From Gelidibacter sediminis (GTDB lineage Bacteria; Bacteroidota; Bacteroidia; Flavobacteriales; Flavobacteriaceae), in NCBI RefSeq assembly GCF_004364975.1, contig NZ_SOBW01000007.1, positions 1,054,001 to 1,118,000 on the forward strand: 64,000 bases of DNA. Reading direction: 5' to 3'. Position numbers and translations under genes: made by a program. Below the pieces are notes generated by a model. It did not search any database. It had not been told where the DNA came from and saw nothing but the letters and a program-made list of their open reading frames with translations. Below are positions 1 through 8,888 of this stretch, one piece after another. The number at the start of each line of letters is the position of its first letter. The first letter of the stretch is position 1.

Positions 1-713
1 GGATGGATGAAGGGTTTACCAGTTATATTCAAGATAGAGCCTTGGATGCCATTAGTGGTACCAATAGCGACAATCCGTATGCGGGTTCATACCGATCCTA
101 TATTGCCTTGGCAAAGTCAGATAGAGAACAACCACAAACCACCCATTCTGACCGCTATAACTATAACCGTGCCTATTCAATATCGGCTTATAGCAAAGGC
201 ACCTTATTTTTATCACAATTGGGGTATATTATTGGTGAAGACAACTTAAATAAAACCATCAAACGATATTATAAAGAATGGGCGTTTAAGCACCCAAAAC
301 CTATGGATGTAATTCGTGTGGCTGAAAAGGTATCGGGACTGGAACTCGATTGGTATTTAATGGATTGGACCCAAACCACAAATACTATTGATTATGCCGT
401 TAAGTCAGTCGATTCAGTAGGAGAGAAGACCACTGTAACTTTAGAACGTATTGGATTAATGCCAATGCCTTTAGATATAGAAGTGACCTATGCAGATGGA
501 TCAAAAGCCCAATACAATATTCCATTGCGTATGATGCGTGGTGCAAAGCCAGTTGATACTAACACTACAGTATTGACAAATTGGGCTTGGGCACATCCAA
601 ATTATACCTTTGAAATTGCAAAACCTAAAAGCGAGATTACCACGATAACTATAGATCCGCGAGAATATATGGCAGATATTAACAGAGACAATAATGTGCT
701 AACCGTAAATTAA
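1..713 (+). CDS. M1 family metallopeptidase, C-terminal part (5' truncated by window edge)
   Basis: This is the C-terminal part of a zinc aminopeptidase of the M1 (gluzincin) family. The reading frame is open at the window edge, and the first visible residues are (W)MDEGFTSY. In M1 enzymes this motif follows HExxH by about 18 residues, and its Glu (here bases 9-11) is the third zinc ligand. The HExxH helix therefore lies just outside the window. The remaining 230 residues contain the helical part after the active site (YNRAYSISAYSKGTLFLSQL and the following helices) and a C-terminal beta-rich segment rich in Thr and Val. A predicted terminator follows. The ATG at base 3 is internal, not a start. 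Family assignment is good; substrate preference and cell location cannot be judged without the N-terminus. Confidence 0.85.
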   Translation, partial: MDEGFTSYIQDRALDAISGTNSDNPYAGSYRSYIALAKSDREQPQTTHSDRYNYNRAYSISAYSKGTLFLSQLGYIIGEDNLNKTIKRYYKEWAFKHPKPMDVIRVAEKVSGLELDWYLMDWTQTTNTIDYAVKSVDSVGEKTTVTLERIGLMPMPLDIEVTYADGSKAQYNIPLRMMRGAKPVDTNTTVLTNWAWAHPNYTFEIAKPKSEITTITIDPREYMADINRDNNVLTVN

Positions 714-731
714 GTTACCACTTCAAATCAT

Positions 732-761
732 AAAAACCGCTTTTAATAAAGCGGTTTTTTT
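732..761 (+). terminator. Intrinsic terminator after the M1 peptidase gene
   Basis: A perfect inverted repeat (AAACCGCTTT / AAAGCGGTTT) with a short AAT loop is followed by a run of T. It lies 20 bp after the M1 stop codon and overlaps the upstream ATG of the next reading frame (762). That is one reason to prefer the later rnpA start at 789. Confidence 0.8.
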
Positions 762-788
762 ATGAATCCTAATTACCTTTGGTGTCCT

Positions 789-1172
789 ATGGAGCAGTCG
801 TTTAAAAAAACAGAAAAACTTAAAAGTCAAAAGCTTATTGAAAAGCTTTTTTCTGAAGGGAAGTCGGTAGTGGCATATCCCTTACGATTGGTCTATTTGA
901 AAACTAGTTTTGAAGACGCTGTTTTTGTAAAAGCAGGGGTTTCTGTTAGTAAACGAAATTTCAAAAAAGCTGTTCATAGAAACCGTATCAAGCGCTTACT
1001 AAGAGAGGCATATCGGCTTAATAAATCTACTTATTTTAACAACATTCCAGCCCAATATGCGTTTATGATTTTGTACATAGGAAAATCGGAGAGTGATTTC
1101 AACACGATTTCAAAAAAAATGAATACCTTATTAGACGCGTTTATAACAAAAGAAATACCCCCTAAATCTTAA
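789..1172 (+). CDS. rnpA: Ribonuclease P protein component
   Basis: This is the basic protein subunit of RNase P, which helps the catalytic RNA cleave 5' leaders from pre-tRNAs. The family signature is clear: KAGVSVSKRNFKKAV followed by HRNRIKRLLREAYR, the conserved RNR-type RNA-binding helix, in a small Lys/Arg-rich protein of 127 residues. The frame is open back to an ATG at 762, but that codon sits in the preceding terminator. The ATG at 789 gives MEQSFKKTEKLKS, the usual N-terminus of this family, so 789 is chosen. The S41 protease gene follows after 19 bp and is probably co-transcribed. rpmH, often adjacent to rnpA in other phyla, is not in the window. Confidence 0.93.
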   Translation: MEQSFKKTEKLKSQKLIEKLFSEGKSVVAYPLRLVYLKTSFEDAVFVKAGVSVSKRNFKKAVHRNRIKRLLREAYRLNKSTYFNNIPAQYAFMILYIGKSESDFNTISKKMNTLLDAFITKEIPPKS

Positions 1173-1191
1173 ATTTTTTGACCCCTATATT

Positions 1192-2826
1192 ATGAAAAAG
1201 TTACTGACAAAAAAGATAGTACTTCCTATACTTATCGGTGTTGTGTTCCTTACCGGATCAGCATTTAAGAGTGATTTTTTTGAGATTGCTAAACAAATAG
1301 AAATATTCACCACCTTGTTTAAGGAAGTGAACATGAATTATGTGGACGAAACAAATCCTGCCGATTTAATGGATACGGCCATTAAAAGCATGCTTCAGGA
1401 TTTAGATCCCTATACCAATTTTTACAATGAACAGGATGTAGAAGCTTCGCGAATAAATAATACCGGCGATTATACTGGTATAGGCGCCAGTGTATTGACT
1501 TTAAAAGATAAGTTAGTAATCATGGAGCCTTACAAAGGTTTTCCGGCCGATAAAGCAGGTTTAAAGGCTGGCGACGAAATTATAAAAGTGGATGGAACCG
1601 TTGTGGCCACTTTTAATGATGATGCAGGTAATTTATTACAAGGTACTGCCGGAACTACAGTGGACGTGACGTACCTGCGTCAAGGCAAGACACAAACTGC
1701 TACCATAAAACGGGAAGCTGTAGAAATTCATGCCGTTCCTCACCATTCAATGATAGATGATAAAATTGGTTACATTGTGTTACGTAAATTCACTGAAAAA
1801 GCATCGGCTGAAACTATTAATGCAGTGCGTATTTTAAAAAGTCAAGGGGCCAAACAAATTGTTTTGGACTTACGTGGAAATTTAGGCGGATTACTCAATG
1901 AAGCTGTGAATGTTACCAACATCTTCGTACCAAAAAATCAATTGGTAGTTACCACAAAATCTAAAGTAGATAAATACAATAAAACCTATTATACCCAGAA
2001 AGAAGCAATTGATACAGACATTCCATTAGTAGTGCTTATTGATGGTAGAAGTGCATCAGCAAGTGAAATTGTTGCCGGAGCTTTGCAAGATTTAGATAGA
2101 GCTGTGATTGTTGGTGCCAGAAGTTTTGGAAAAGGTTTGGTTCAACGCCCTAAATCTTTGGTGTACGGGACGCAAATGAAAATTACCATCTCACGGTACT
2201 ATACACCTTCAGGTCGCTGTATACAGTCTTTAGATTATTGGAATAGAGATGATACTGGTAAAGCCACACGCGTTAAAAAGGAAAATTACACCGCCTTTAA
2301 AACTAAACGTGGACGAACAGTGTATGATGGTGGTGGCATACAGCCCGATCTAGAGTTAGACATCACTAAATTGAGTCCGATAACCACTGCCATTGTGAAT
2401 GACCAACTGATTTTTGATTTTGCTACTGATTATTACTACAAACACCAGGTTAGCGATTTAAAGGATTTTAAACTCACCGACGACGATTTTAATGCTTTTA
2501 AAGACTTTTTAAAAAGCAAAAATTTTACGTTTGAAACCAAAACGGAAAAGGCATTTGATGATGCTATTGCGGTTGCAAAGGAAGAGGCATTGGACGAGGT
2601 TATCGATTCCAATTATACCAATCTCCTTAAATCCTTAAATAGTTACAAAACCAAAGCCATTGATCATAATAAGACCCAACTTATGGGATTGTTGTCTGAA
2701 GAAATTGTAAAGCGCTATTTTTATAGAGAAGGTATGTACACCTATTACATTGCCAACAATCCGGAGATAAAAACCGGGACTGAGATTCTAAAAAATCCAT
2801 CCACCTATCTCAACTATCTAAAATAA
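1192..2826 (+). CDS. S41 family C-terminal processing peptidase
   Basis: This is a tail-specific serine protease (CtpA/Prc family) anchored or exported by an N-terminal hydrophobic segment (residues about 7-25). Such enzymes trim or degrade periplasmic proteins from their C-termini. Order: signal/anchor, helical N-terminal region containing the LDPYTNFY motif, PDZ domain (about 85-170, with GFPADKAGLKAGDEI), S41 catalytic domain, and an extended helical C-terminal domain (about 380-544). The catalytic dyad is visible as Ser289 in RSASASEI and Lys314 in FGKGLVQ, 25 residues apart as in E. coli Prc. Length 544 is normal for Bacteroidota. It follows rnpA closely. Substrates cannot be read from the sequence. 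Confidence 0.93.
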   Translation: MKKLLTKKIVLPILIGVVFLTGSAFKSDFFEIAKQIEIFTTLFKEVNMNYVDETNPADLMDTAIKSMLQDLDPYTNFYNEQDVEASRINNTGDYTGIGASVLTLKDKLVIMEPYKGFPADKAGLKAGDEIIKVDGTVVATFNDDAGNLLQGTAGTTVDVTYLRQGKTQTATIKREAVEIHAVPHHSMIDDKIGYIVLRKFTEKASAETINAVRILKSQGAKQIVLDLRGNLGGLLNEAVNVTNIFVPKNQLVVTTKSKVDKYNKTYYTQKEAIDTDIPLVVLIDGRSASASEIVAGALQDLDRAVIVGARSFGKGLVQRPKSLVYGTQMKITISRYYTPSGRCIQSLDYWNRDDTGKATRVKKENYTAFKTKRGRTVYDGGGIQPDLELDITKLSPITTAIVNDQLIFDFATDYYYKHQVSDLKDFKLTDDDFNAFKDFLKSKNFTFETKTEKAFDDAIAVAKEEALDEVIDSNYTNLLKSLNSYKTKAIDHNKTQLMGLLSEEIVKRYFYREGMYTYYIANNPEIKTGTEILKNPSTYLNYLK

Positions 2827-2897
2827 AATCCATTTATCGAATAGAAAATTTAGTTGTTAATAAATTGGTTATATTTAGTCCATTAAGTGACTAAGTT

Positions 2898-3731
2898 ATG
2901 AAAAACGTATTCCTTATAAGTCTTCTTTTCACCCATTTTTTATGGGCACAGGAAGAATTGAAACATGAAGTGTTTTTTGAAACTGACCAATTTGAAATTA
3001 CTGAAACTGAGCAAAGTAGACTTTTAGTATTTCTTTCGGCCATTGAAAATATTGATATAGAGAAAATATCCATTTATGGCTTTACAGATGACAGAGGTAG
3101 CGCCTCCTACAACCTCGCACTATCTCAAAAAAGAGCCAATTCTATCAAAACCATCTTTTCTAACAATGAAGTGGATGAATCCTTGATAACCAACGTCGAT
3201 GGAAAAGGAAAAATTCTACTCAAACTGATACAGGAAGAAAATATCAGTAAAATAAGGGGCTTAAACAGAAAAGTAGTCATTATTGTTTCTCCAGTGTTTC
3301 CTCCAAAACCAATCGTTGAACCAAAGGTAAAGACAGCTAAAGAAACCTTAGAAGGTGATATTAAAATAGGAGACAACATTGTGTTGGACAATATCCTATT
3401 TCAAACCGGCTATAGTTATCTACTTCCAGAATCAATAAAAACCTTAGAGGAAATTTCTAAAGTACTTTTAAAACGAGATGATATTTACTTTACCATACAA
3501 GGTCATGTATGCTGCACCCAAAATAGTAGAGATGCTATAGATAGAAAGACGAACAAGCGTAATTTATCATTAGCAAGAGCAAAACACATATATGACTATT
3601 TAGTAAAGAAAGGCATTGATTCCAAACGTATGAAATTTGTGGGGATGCGGCGTAAATTTCCATTAGGGGGTGAGGCCAAATATGACCGACGAGTAGAGAT
3701 CTTAGTGACCTATGTCTCTGAAATTAATTAG
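2898..3731 (+). CDS. OmpA family protein with two OmpA-like domains
   Basis: This is an exported peptidoglycan-binding-type protein. Residues 1-17 form a signal peptide ending near LWAQ. Two OmpA C-terminal-like domains follow. The first spans about residues 24-130 (FFETDQFEITETEQ, then ISIYGFTDDRGSASYNLALSQKRA). The second spans about 155-277 (ILFQTGYSYLLPESIKTLEE, IQGHVCCTQNSRDAIDRKTN, NLSLARAKHIYDYLVKKGI). No beta-barrel or TPR region is present, so unlike classical OmpA it is probably a soluble or weakly attached periplasmic protein. It stands alone downstream of the S41 gene with a 71 bp gap and converges on the GNAT gene, overlapping its 3' end by 4 bp. The partner is unknown. Confidence 0.82.
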   Translation: MKNVFLISLLFTHFLWAQEELKHEVFFETDQFEITETEQSRLLVFLSAIENIDIEKISIYGFTDDRGSASYNLALSQKRANSIKTIFSNNEVDESLITNVDGKGKILLKLIQEENISKIRGLNRKVVIIVSPVFPPKPIVEPKVKTAKETLEGDIKIGDNIVLDNILFQTGYSYLLPESIKTLEEISKVLLKRDDIYFTIQGHVCCTQNSRDAIDRKTNKRNLSLARAKHIYDYLVKKGIDSKRMKFVGMRRKFPLGGEAKYDRRVEILVTYVSEIN

Positions 3732-4171
3732 TTTTTTAACATTGCAATATGCGGTATTCCATCTTCTAAATAGCCTTCTCCAATAGCTTTAAAACCCAAA
3801 TTGTTATAAAAGCGCTCCAAATGTGATTGCGCAGAAATTTTAATTTTTGTTTCTCCAAACCACTGTTTAATCGCAGTAATGGATGCCTCCATAATAGCAT
3901 AGCCGTACTTAAATTGGCGTTCTTCAGCTTTTACCAGCACACGCCCTATACTGGCATGTTCAAAATAATCATCCGGTTTAAAAATTCGTGTATAGGCTAC
4001 TATTTCCTTGTTCTTAAAACCAAGCACATGCAACGCATTTTGATCTTTATAATCTAAATCTTGATAAACACAATTTTGCTCCACTACAAAAATTTCACTT
4101 CGCAATTGTAAAATGGCATACAACTCATCAGTGTGAAGTTCTCTAAACGATTTAGTAGTTATTTCCAACAT
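3728..4171 (-). CDS. ElaA-like GNAT family N-acetyltransferase
   Basis: This is a small GNAT acetyltransferase, which transfers an acetyl group from acetyl-CoA to an unidentified amine. The N-terminal block LYAILQLRSEIFVVEQNCVY is close to that of E. coli ElaA. The acetyl-CoA-binding region has the form IGRVLVKAEERQFKYGYAIM, and the C-terminal YNNLGFKAIGEGYLEDGIPH is typical of the fold. 147 residues is the usual length. It is the last gene of a leftward block after the CDF exporter (17 bp gap) and rpiB. The 3' end overlaps the OmpA-like gene. Confidence 0.85.
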   Translation of the reverse strand: MLEITTKSFRELHTDELYAILQLRSEIFVVEQNCVYQDLDYKDQNALHVLGFKNKEIVAYTRIFKPDDYFEHASIGRVLVKAEERQFKYGYAIMEASITAIKQWFGETKIKISAQSHLERFYNNLGFKAIGEGYLEDGIPHIAMLKN

Positions 4172-4188
4172 TGCTTTTTTTATCTAAA

Positions 4189-5088
4189 TTAGTCTTGAAC
4201 GATGATTTCTTTGGGGTCCTGCTTATTATATTCTGGTTGAATATTGACATGGTTAATCTCAAATTGCTCGTGTAACAAGTTTTCAATATCGTGTAAAATT
4301 TGATCAAACTCGGATAAAGAAATATCTTCCTTAAATTCTAAATGCGCTTCCAAATGCAACTCATCATCATTCAAGCCCCAAATATGTACATGATGTAGTC
4401 TATTGACTTTAGGAAGTTGGTGCACTGCCCTTACCACATCTTTAATATCTATATGATCTGGTGTAAACAACATTAACATTTTTGACGACTTGATGAGCAA
4501 ATCAAAACCAACCCAAATTAAATAGAGGGCTATTAAAAATGTCAGTACACTATCTACCCAATACCATTCATAAAACGTCATGAGCAATCCTCCAATCAAT
4601 ACTGCTACACTTGCCAACATATCCGTAAGTAAGTGCAAGTAAGCCGAGCGCATATTAAGATTGTGTTGAGCGTCCTTTTTTAGCAGTATTACGCTAAAAC
4701 CATTTGCTACAATAGCAATTACTGCCAACCAAATTACCAAAGTGGTTTCAATAGGTTCAGGATGTTGAAAACGCTTAAAAGCTTCAATGATCAATAGAAT
4801 TGCAATAATCACCAATGTAGAGGCATTGATAAACGCCGCCAAAATTTCAGCCCGTTTATAACCAAATGTTCTATGAAACGAGGCCTTTTGACGGGATAAT
4901 TTAGAGGCTACGTAAGTAACAATTAATGAAATGACATCACTAAAATTATGCAGCGCATCACTCAGCAAAGCCAAACTCCCAGACACAACGCCACCAATTA
5001 TTTGTGCGCCGGTAATGAGAATGTTCAGCAAAATAGAAATGACTAGATTTCTATCCTTCTTATAGTGATGTGAATGTTTAAGGCCCAT
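4189..5088 (-). CDS. Cation diffusion facilitator family zinc exporter
   Basis: This is an inner-membrane proton-coupled exporter of divalent metal, most likely Zn2+. The 299-residue protein has a His-rich N-terminus (HSHHYKKD), six predicted membrane helices, and a cytoplasmic C-terminal ferredoxin-like domain (about 205-290) containing HHVHIWGLNDDELHLEAH. The two intramembrane metal-site motifs are intact: His47/Asp51 in helix 2 (SDALHNFSD) and His152/Asp156 in helix 5 (HLLTD). The HxxxD pairs at both sites favour zinc or cobalt over manganese or iron. It follows rpiB by 3 bp and precedes the GNAT gene, so the three form a leftward operon. Confidence 0.92.
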   Translation of the reverse strand: MGLKHSHHYKKDRNLVISILLNILITGAQIIGGVVSGSLALLSDALHNFSDVISLIVTYVASKLSRQKASFHRTFGYKRAEILAAFINASTLVIIAILLIIEAFKRFQHPEPIETTLVIWLAVIAIVANGFSVILLKKDAQHNLNMRSAYLHLLTDMLASVAVLIGGLLMTFYEWYWVDSVLTFLIALYLIWVGFDLLIKSSKMLMLFTPDHIDIKDVVRAVHQLPKVNRLHHVHIWGLNDDELHLEAHLEFKEDISLSEFDQILHDIENLLHEQFEINHVNIQPEYNKQDPKEIIVQD

Positions 5089-5091
5089 GAA

Positions 5092-5526
5092 TTAATGTGC
5101 CACTGGGATCTTTTTTACACGGTTTTCATGACGTCCACCTTCAAATGCAGTCTCAATAAAAGTATCTACCATCTCAATAGCTTGTTGAAGCGCTGTAAAA
5201 CGCGATGGAATACTTAAAATATTAGCATTATTGTGTTGTCTCGCCAAGGCTACAATTTCCTTATTCCAGCATAGGGCAGAACGCACTCCTTGGTGTTTGT
5301 TTGCCGTCATATTTGCACCATTACCGCTGCCGCAAATAATAATTCCGAAATCTACAAGCTTATCTTCAACATCTTGTGCCACCGGATGCACAAAATCTGG
5401 ATAATCTACACTCTCATTACTGTTAGTACCGTAATTTTTAACCGAGAAATCTTTCTTTTCTAAATGCTTTATAATAGCCTCTTTATACTCAGTACCTGCG
5501 TGATCATTACCAATTGAAATTTTCAT
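5092..5526 (-). CDS. rpiB: Ribose 5-phosphate isomerase B
   Basis: This enzyme interconverts ribose 5-phosphate and ribulose 5-phosphate in the pentose phosphate pathway. The 144-residue protein carries the RpiB/LacAB hallmarks: IGNDHAGTEYK at the N-terminus, catalytic Cys65 in IIICGSGNGANM, the TANKHQGVRSALCW block, and His98 in ALARQHNNANIL with the phosphate-binding SIPSR that follows. It is the first gene of a leftward operon with the CDF exporter (3 bp gap). Its start faces a 719 bp non-coding region, the candidate replication origin, with rnr diverging on the other side. Confidence 0.95.
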   Translation of the reverse strand: MKISIGNDHAGTEYKEAIIKHLEKKDFSVKNYGTNSNESVDYPDFVHPVAQDVEDKLVDFGIIICGSGNGANMTANKHQGVRSALCWNKEIVALARQHNNANILSIPSRFTALQQAIEMVDTFIETAFEGGRHENRVKKIPVAH

Positions 5527-6245
5527 ATGTGTTGTGTTTTATTAAGCGTATAAAGTTACTAAATGCTTGTAAATAATAGGATATAATTATACATCTATAT
5601 AAAGGACATTGATAGATGTTAACAAGCGTTAAAGTTCTATTCATTACTTGTTGATATCTTGTAACTATTATGTAACATTAATATTTTTATAATTCAGATT
5701 TTTTTACAATCAAATCCAGAACCATTAATTCCTAAAATTTAACCCACTTTTTTCTGTCAACTTATCAGTATCAAAACATAGTTCTGTGAACATCCATTTA
5801 TAATAATATTATCATGAATTTACTATAAACATTGGTTATCAACAGCTGTTAATAAGGTTTTAAATAGTACTTACACTCAACATCTTCCAAGCATATAACC
5901 TGTTCATTTCATCCTAACAAAATGTCAATTAGCAACTTTCAAAACAAAACCAAAAAAAGTTATAACGGTTATTAACACCCCATCATAAACATCATTTTTT
6001 TTTAAAATTTAAAATAAAAGCTAATTATAATATATACTAATGTGGATAACTGTTTTTAAAGTTTGAATTGACGATATAAAATATTTGGAATGACAGACTT
6101 TTCTTAAATTTGATATAAAGGAAACTTAGGTTTAATATATAAATTGTAGTTTTGTAAAAACTTAATTACCAATCTTCTCCTTTAATTGAGTTACAAATAA
6201 CAGAATTTCGCTTAACTTTAGAAATTCCATATGATTACATTATAA
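5527..6245. other. Candidate replication origin: AT-rich intergenic region with DnaA boxes
   Basis: 719 bp without a gene lie between the divergent rpiB and rnr. One perfect DnaA box (TTATCCACA on the minus strand) is at 6041-6049. TTATCAACA at 5836-5844 faces TGTTAATAA at 5847-5855, and TTATTAACA lies at 5969-5977. TGTTGATAT at 5649-5657 is a weaker copy. A very AT-rich tract (6000-6035) adjoins the perfect box and could be an unwinding element. Two parS-like sites at 22.2 and 24.2 kb support origin proximity. dnaA is not in the window, which is not unusual in this phylum. The region also carries two possible rnr promoter boxes. Calling it oriC is inference. Confidence 0.5.
6105..6112 (+). 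promoter_or_regulatory. Candidate -7 promoter box (TAAATTTG) for rnr
   Basis: This matches the Bacteroidota -7 consensus TAnnTTTG, with a TTTG at 6084-6087 about 17 bp upstream in the -33 position. A second match, TAGTTTTG, lies at 6147-6154. Either could drive rnr. Confidence 0.4.
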
Positions 6246-8444
6246 ATGACAAAAAAAAGAAGAAAGGGATCATCAAATAAGATTCCTAACCTAACAAATA
6301 CAATTCTAAGTATTTTAAAAAAAGATAGAAACCAATCCTTTAATTATAAACAAATAGCTGCTAAACTTGACGTCAATGACGCTTCCAGCAGAAATCAAAT
6401 TATAAAGAAACTTCAAGAATTACTTGCAAAAAAGGAAATTGAAGAAACCGAACGTGGCAAATTTAAAGCCGTTATTAACACTGAATACCATACTGGAATC
6501 TTAGACATGGCTTCTAAAGGTTCAGGCTATATTATTAGTCCTGATTTTGAAGAAGATGTTTTTATCTCTTCAAATAATATAAACAAAGCCCTTAATGGCG
6601 ATGAGGTTGAATTTTACGTCTACAAACGTCGAAACCGAGGTAAGTTTGAAGGAGAGATTACAAACATCATTAAACGTGCTAAAAACGATTATGTAGGGGT
6701 TATACAAATTCATGATAACTACGCCTTCGTTGTGGTAAACGGTAACAAAATGTATACAGATATTTTTGTACCCATCAATAAAATCAACAAAGCTGAAGAC
6801 GGTGATGTTGTATTGGTTTCGTTGGAAAGTTGGGATAAAAATGAAGACTCGCCAAAGGGTACGGTTTTAAAGGTTTTAGGAAAACCTGGAGAGCACAATA
6901 CTGAAATCCATGCAATTTTAGCAGAATACGGGCTTCCGTATGAATTTCCTCCAGAAGTGGAAGAATATGCCAATAACCTTGATACGTCTATCAACGAAGC
7001 CGAAATTGCCAAACGTCGTGATATGAGAAAAACCCTCACCTTTACGATAGATCCAAAAGATGCTAAAGATTTTGATGATGCCTTATCGTTTGAAATTTTG
7101 GACAATGGCTTATTTGAAATCGGAATTCATATTGCTGATGTTTCGCATTATGTACAGGAAGGCACCATTTTAGATGATGAAGCTTATGAACGGGCTACGT
7201 CAGTATATTTGGTAGATAGGGTAGTACCTATGCTGCCGGAAGTGTTATCCAACAATGCTTGTTCCTTACGTCCTAATGAGGAAAAATATACATTTTCGGC
7301 TGTATTTCAAATGAATGACAAAGCGGAGATTAAGTCGCAATGGTTTGGAAGGACAGTAACCTACAGTGATGCTCGTTTTGCCTATGAAGAAGCACAAGCC
7401 ATCATTGAAACTAAAGGTACACATATCCCTGAAGACATATCAATTACAGGTAAGGCGTATGATACTCCTCAAGAGGTAGCAGATGCTGTGTTAAAAATGG
7501 ACGATCTGGCCAAGATTATGCGTCGTGAACGTATGAAAGATGGCGCCATTTCTTTTGACAAAGTTGAAGTTAAGTTCAATCTGGACGACCAGGCAAATCC
7601 AATTGGTGTGTTCTTCAAAACCAGTCAGGATGCCAATAAATTGATTGAAGAGTTTATGTTGTTGGCCAATAAAAAAGTGGCGGAATATATCGGAAAGCAA
7701 TCGCCTAAAAAAACGTTTGTATACCGTGTTCATGATGAGCCCGATGCTACAAAATTGGCAACCTTACAGGGTGTAGTTTCTAAATTTGGTTACAAATTAA
7801 ATTTTAAGGATCGGAATAGTATTTCTGCTTCCTTAAACGGCATGTTAAAAGACGTGCAAGGAAAAGCTGAGCAAAATTTGGTAGATACTTTAACTATTAG
7901 AACCATGAGTAAAGCGGAATATACGACGCACAACATTGGTCATTATGGTTTGGCATTTGATTATTACACACATTTTACTTCACCAATTAGACGATATCCG
8001 GATGTGATGGTGCACCGTTTGTTGCAACGTTACCTAGATGGCGATAAATCAGCCAACGAAGCCATTTACGAAGAGCGATGCAACCATTCCAGTAACATGG
8101 AAAATCTGTCTACAAAAGCAGAACGTGATTCCATTAAATACATGCAAATTAAGTTTATGGAAAACCATAAAAATGAAGAATTTGTCGGCGTCATTTCAGG
8201 GGTTACAGATTGGGGAATTTATGTTGAAATTGTTTCCAATAAATGTGAAGGGATGGTCTCTGTAAGAGATATGAATGATGATCATTATCAATTTGATGAA
8301 TCAGAATACGCTTTGGTTGGTAAAAAATCTGGCGTGAGTTATCAACTTGGTGAAGAAGTTGTGGTTAAGGTCAAAAATACTGACTTGGTTAAAAAACATC
8401 TCGATTTTACGTTGGTAGGAAAACCTCAAATCATAGAACTGTAA
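6246..8444 (+). CDS. rnr: Ribonuclease R
   Basis: This is a processive 3'-to-5' exoribonuclease of the RNB family that degrades structured RNA and takes part in rRNA and mRNA turnover. Domain order over 732 residues: basic N-terminus with a winged-helix region (about 12-70), cold-shock OB domains (about 75-230), RNB catalytic domain (about 265-590) and a C-terminal S1 domain (about 645-727). The metal-binding motif DAKDFDDA is complete, with Asp272, Asp275, Asp277 and Asp278 visible. The RNB block HFTSPIRRYPDVMVHRLLQR is also intact. The gene diverges from rpiB across the candidate origin and is followed by a YbjQ-like gene after 42 bp. Confidence 0.96.
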   Translation: MTKKRRKGSSNKIPNLTNTILSILKKDRNQSFNYKQIAAKLDVNDASSRNQIIKKLQELLAKKEIEETERGKFKAVINTEYHTGILDMASKGSGYIISPDFEEDVFISSNNINKALNGDEVEFYVYKRRNRGKFEGEITNIIKRAKNDYVGVIQIHDNYAFVVVNGNKMYTDIFVPINKINKAEDGDVVLVSLESWDKNEDSPKGTVLKVLGKPGEHNTEIHAILAEYGLPYEFPPEVEEYANNLDTSINEAEIAKRRDMRKTLTFTIDPKDAKDFDDALSFEILDNGLFEIGIHIADVSHYVQEGTILDDEAYERATSVYLVDRVVPMLPEVLSNNACSLRPNEEKYTFSAVFQMNDKAEIKSQWFGRTVTYSDARFAYEEAQAIIETKGTHIPEDISITGKAYDTPQEVADAVLKMDDLAKIMRRERMKDGAISFDKVEVKFNLDDQANPIGVFFKTSQDANKLIEEFMLLANKKVAEYIGKQSPKKTFVYRVHDEPDATKLATLQGVVSKFGYKLNFKDRNSISASLNGMLKDVQGKAEQNLVDTLTIRTMSKAEYTTHNIGHYGLAFDYYTHFTSPIRRYPDVMVHRLLQRYLDGDKSANEAIYEERCNHSSNMENLSTKAERDSIKYMQIKFMENHKNEEFVGVISGVTDWGIYVEIVSNKCEGMVSVRDMNDDHYQFDESEYALVGKKSGVSYQLGEEVVVKVKNTDLVKKHLDFTLVGKPQIIEL

Positions 8445-8486
8445 CAATTTTAAAACTGCTTCTACAGATATTATAAATAACAACAT

Positions 8487-8783
8487 ATGATTCTTACCAC
8501 TACCAACGAAATAGAAGGCTTTCGAATTTTGGAATACAAAGGCATCGTCTCTGGAATTTCAGTCAACATGCAAAAAATGAGTATTTCCTTCAATATGGAA
8601 AAGTACTATGCAGGAATTTCTGAAACGATGAGCCAGGTTAAGGAGCAAGCATTTCAGGAATTAAAGGACAATGCCAGAAATTTAAATGCAAACGCTATTG
8701 TGGGCATTAAAGTAGACATGGAGGTCACCGCCAATAACTACATCGCTGTATCGGTAACCGGTACTGCCGTTTCTGTGGCCTAA
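8487..8783 (+). CDS. YbjQ-like heavy-metal-binding domain protein
   Basis: This is a 98-residue protein of the YbjQ (UPF0145) family, a small pentameric fold of unclear function whose older name is 'heavy metal-binding domain'. Visible family features are the N-terminal TTTNEIEGFRILEYKGIVSG, the central helix with KEQAFQELKDNARNLNANAI, and the following strand VGIKVDMEV. There is no signal peptide or membrane segment, so it should be cytoplasmic. It lies 42 bp after rnr and may be transcribed with it. Metal binding is not supported by any obvious ligand cluster here. Confidence 0.8.
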   Translation: MILTTTNEIEGFRILEYKGIVSGISVNMQKMSISFNMEKYYAGISETMSQVKEQAFQELKDNARNLNANAIVGIKVDMEVTANNYIAVSVTGTAVSVA

Positions 8784-8888
8784 ATTTTATGTTTTATTTA
8801 TCAAATGCTATGGTTTGAAACTGCCTTCAAATTCTTAAATTGAAGGTAGATATGTACATTTTAATTTATAAAATATAATAGACTAATT

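Noticed and set aside
762-788. Longer rnpA start at 762
   Set aside because: It overlaps the upstream terminator and adds residues not seen in the family.
8821-8849. Hairpin CTGCCTTCAA / TTGAAGGTAG after the YbjQ-like gene as terminator
   Set aside because: The stem has a wobble and a 9-nt loop, with no T-run on either side, so I did not list it as a terminator.
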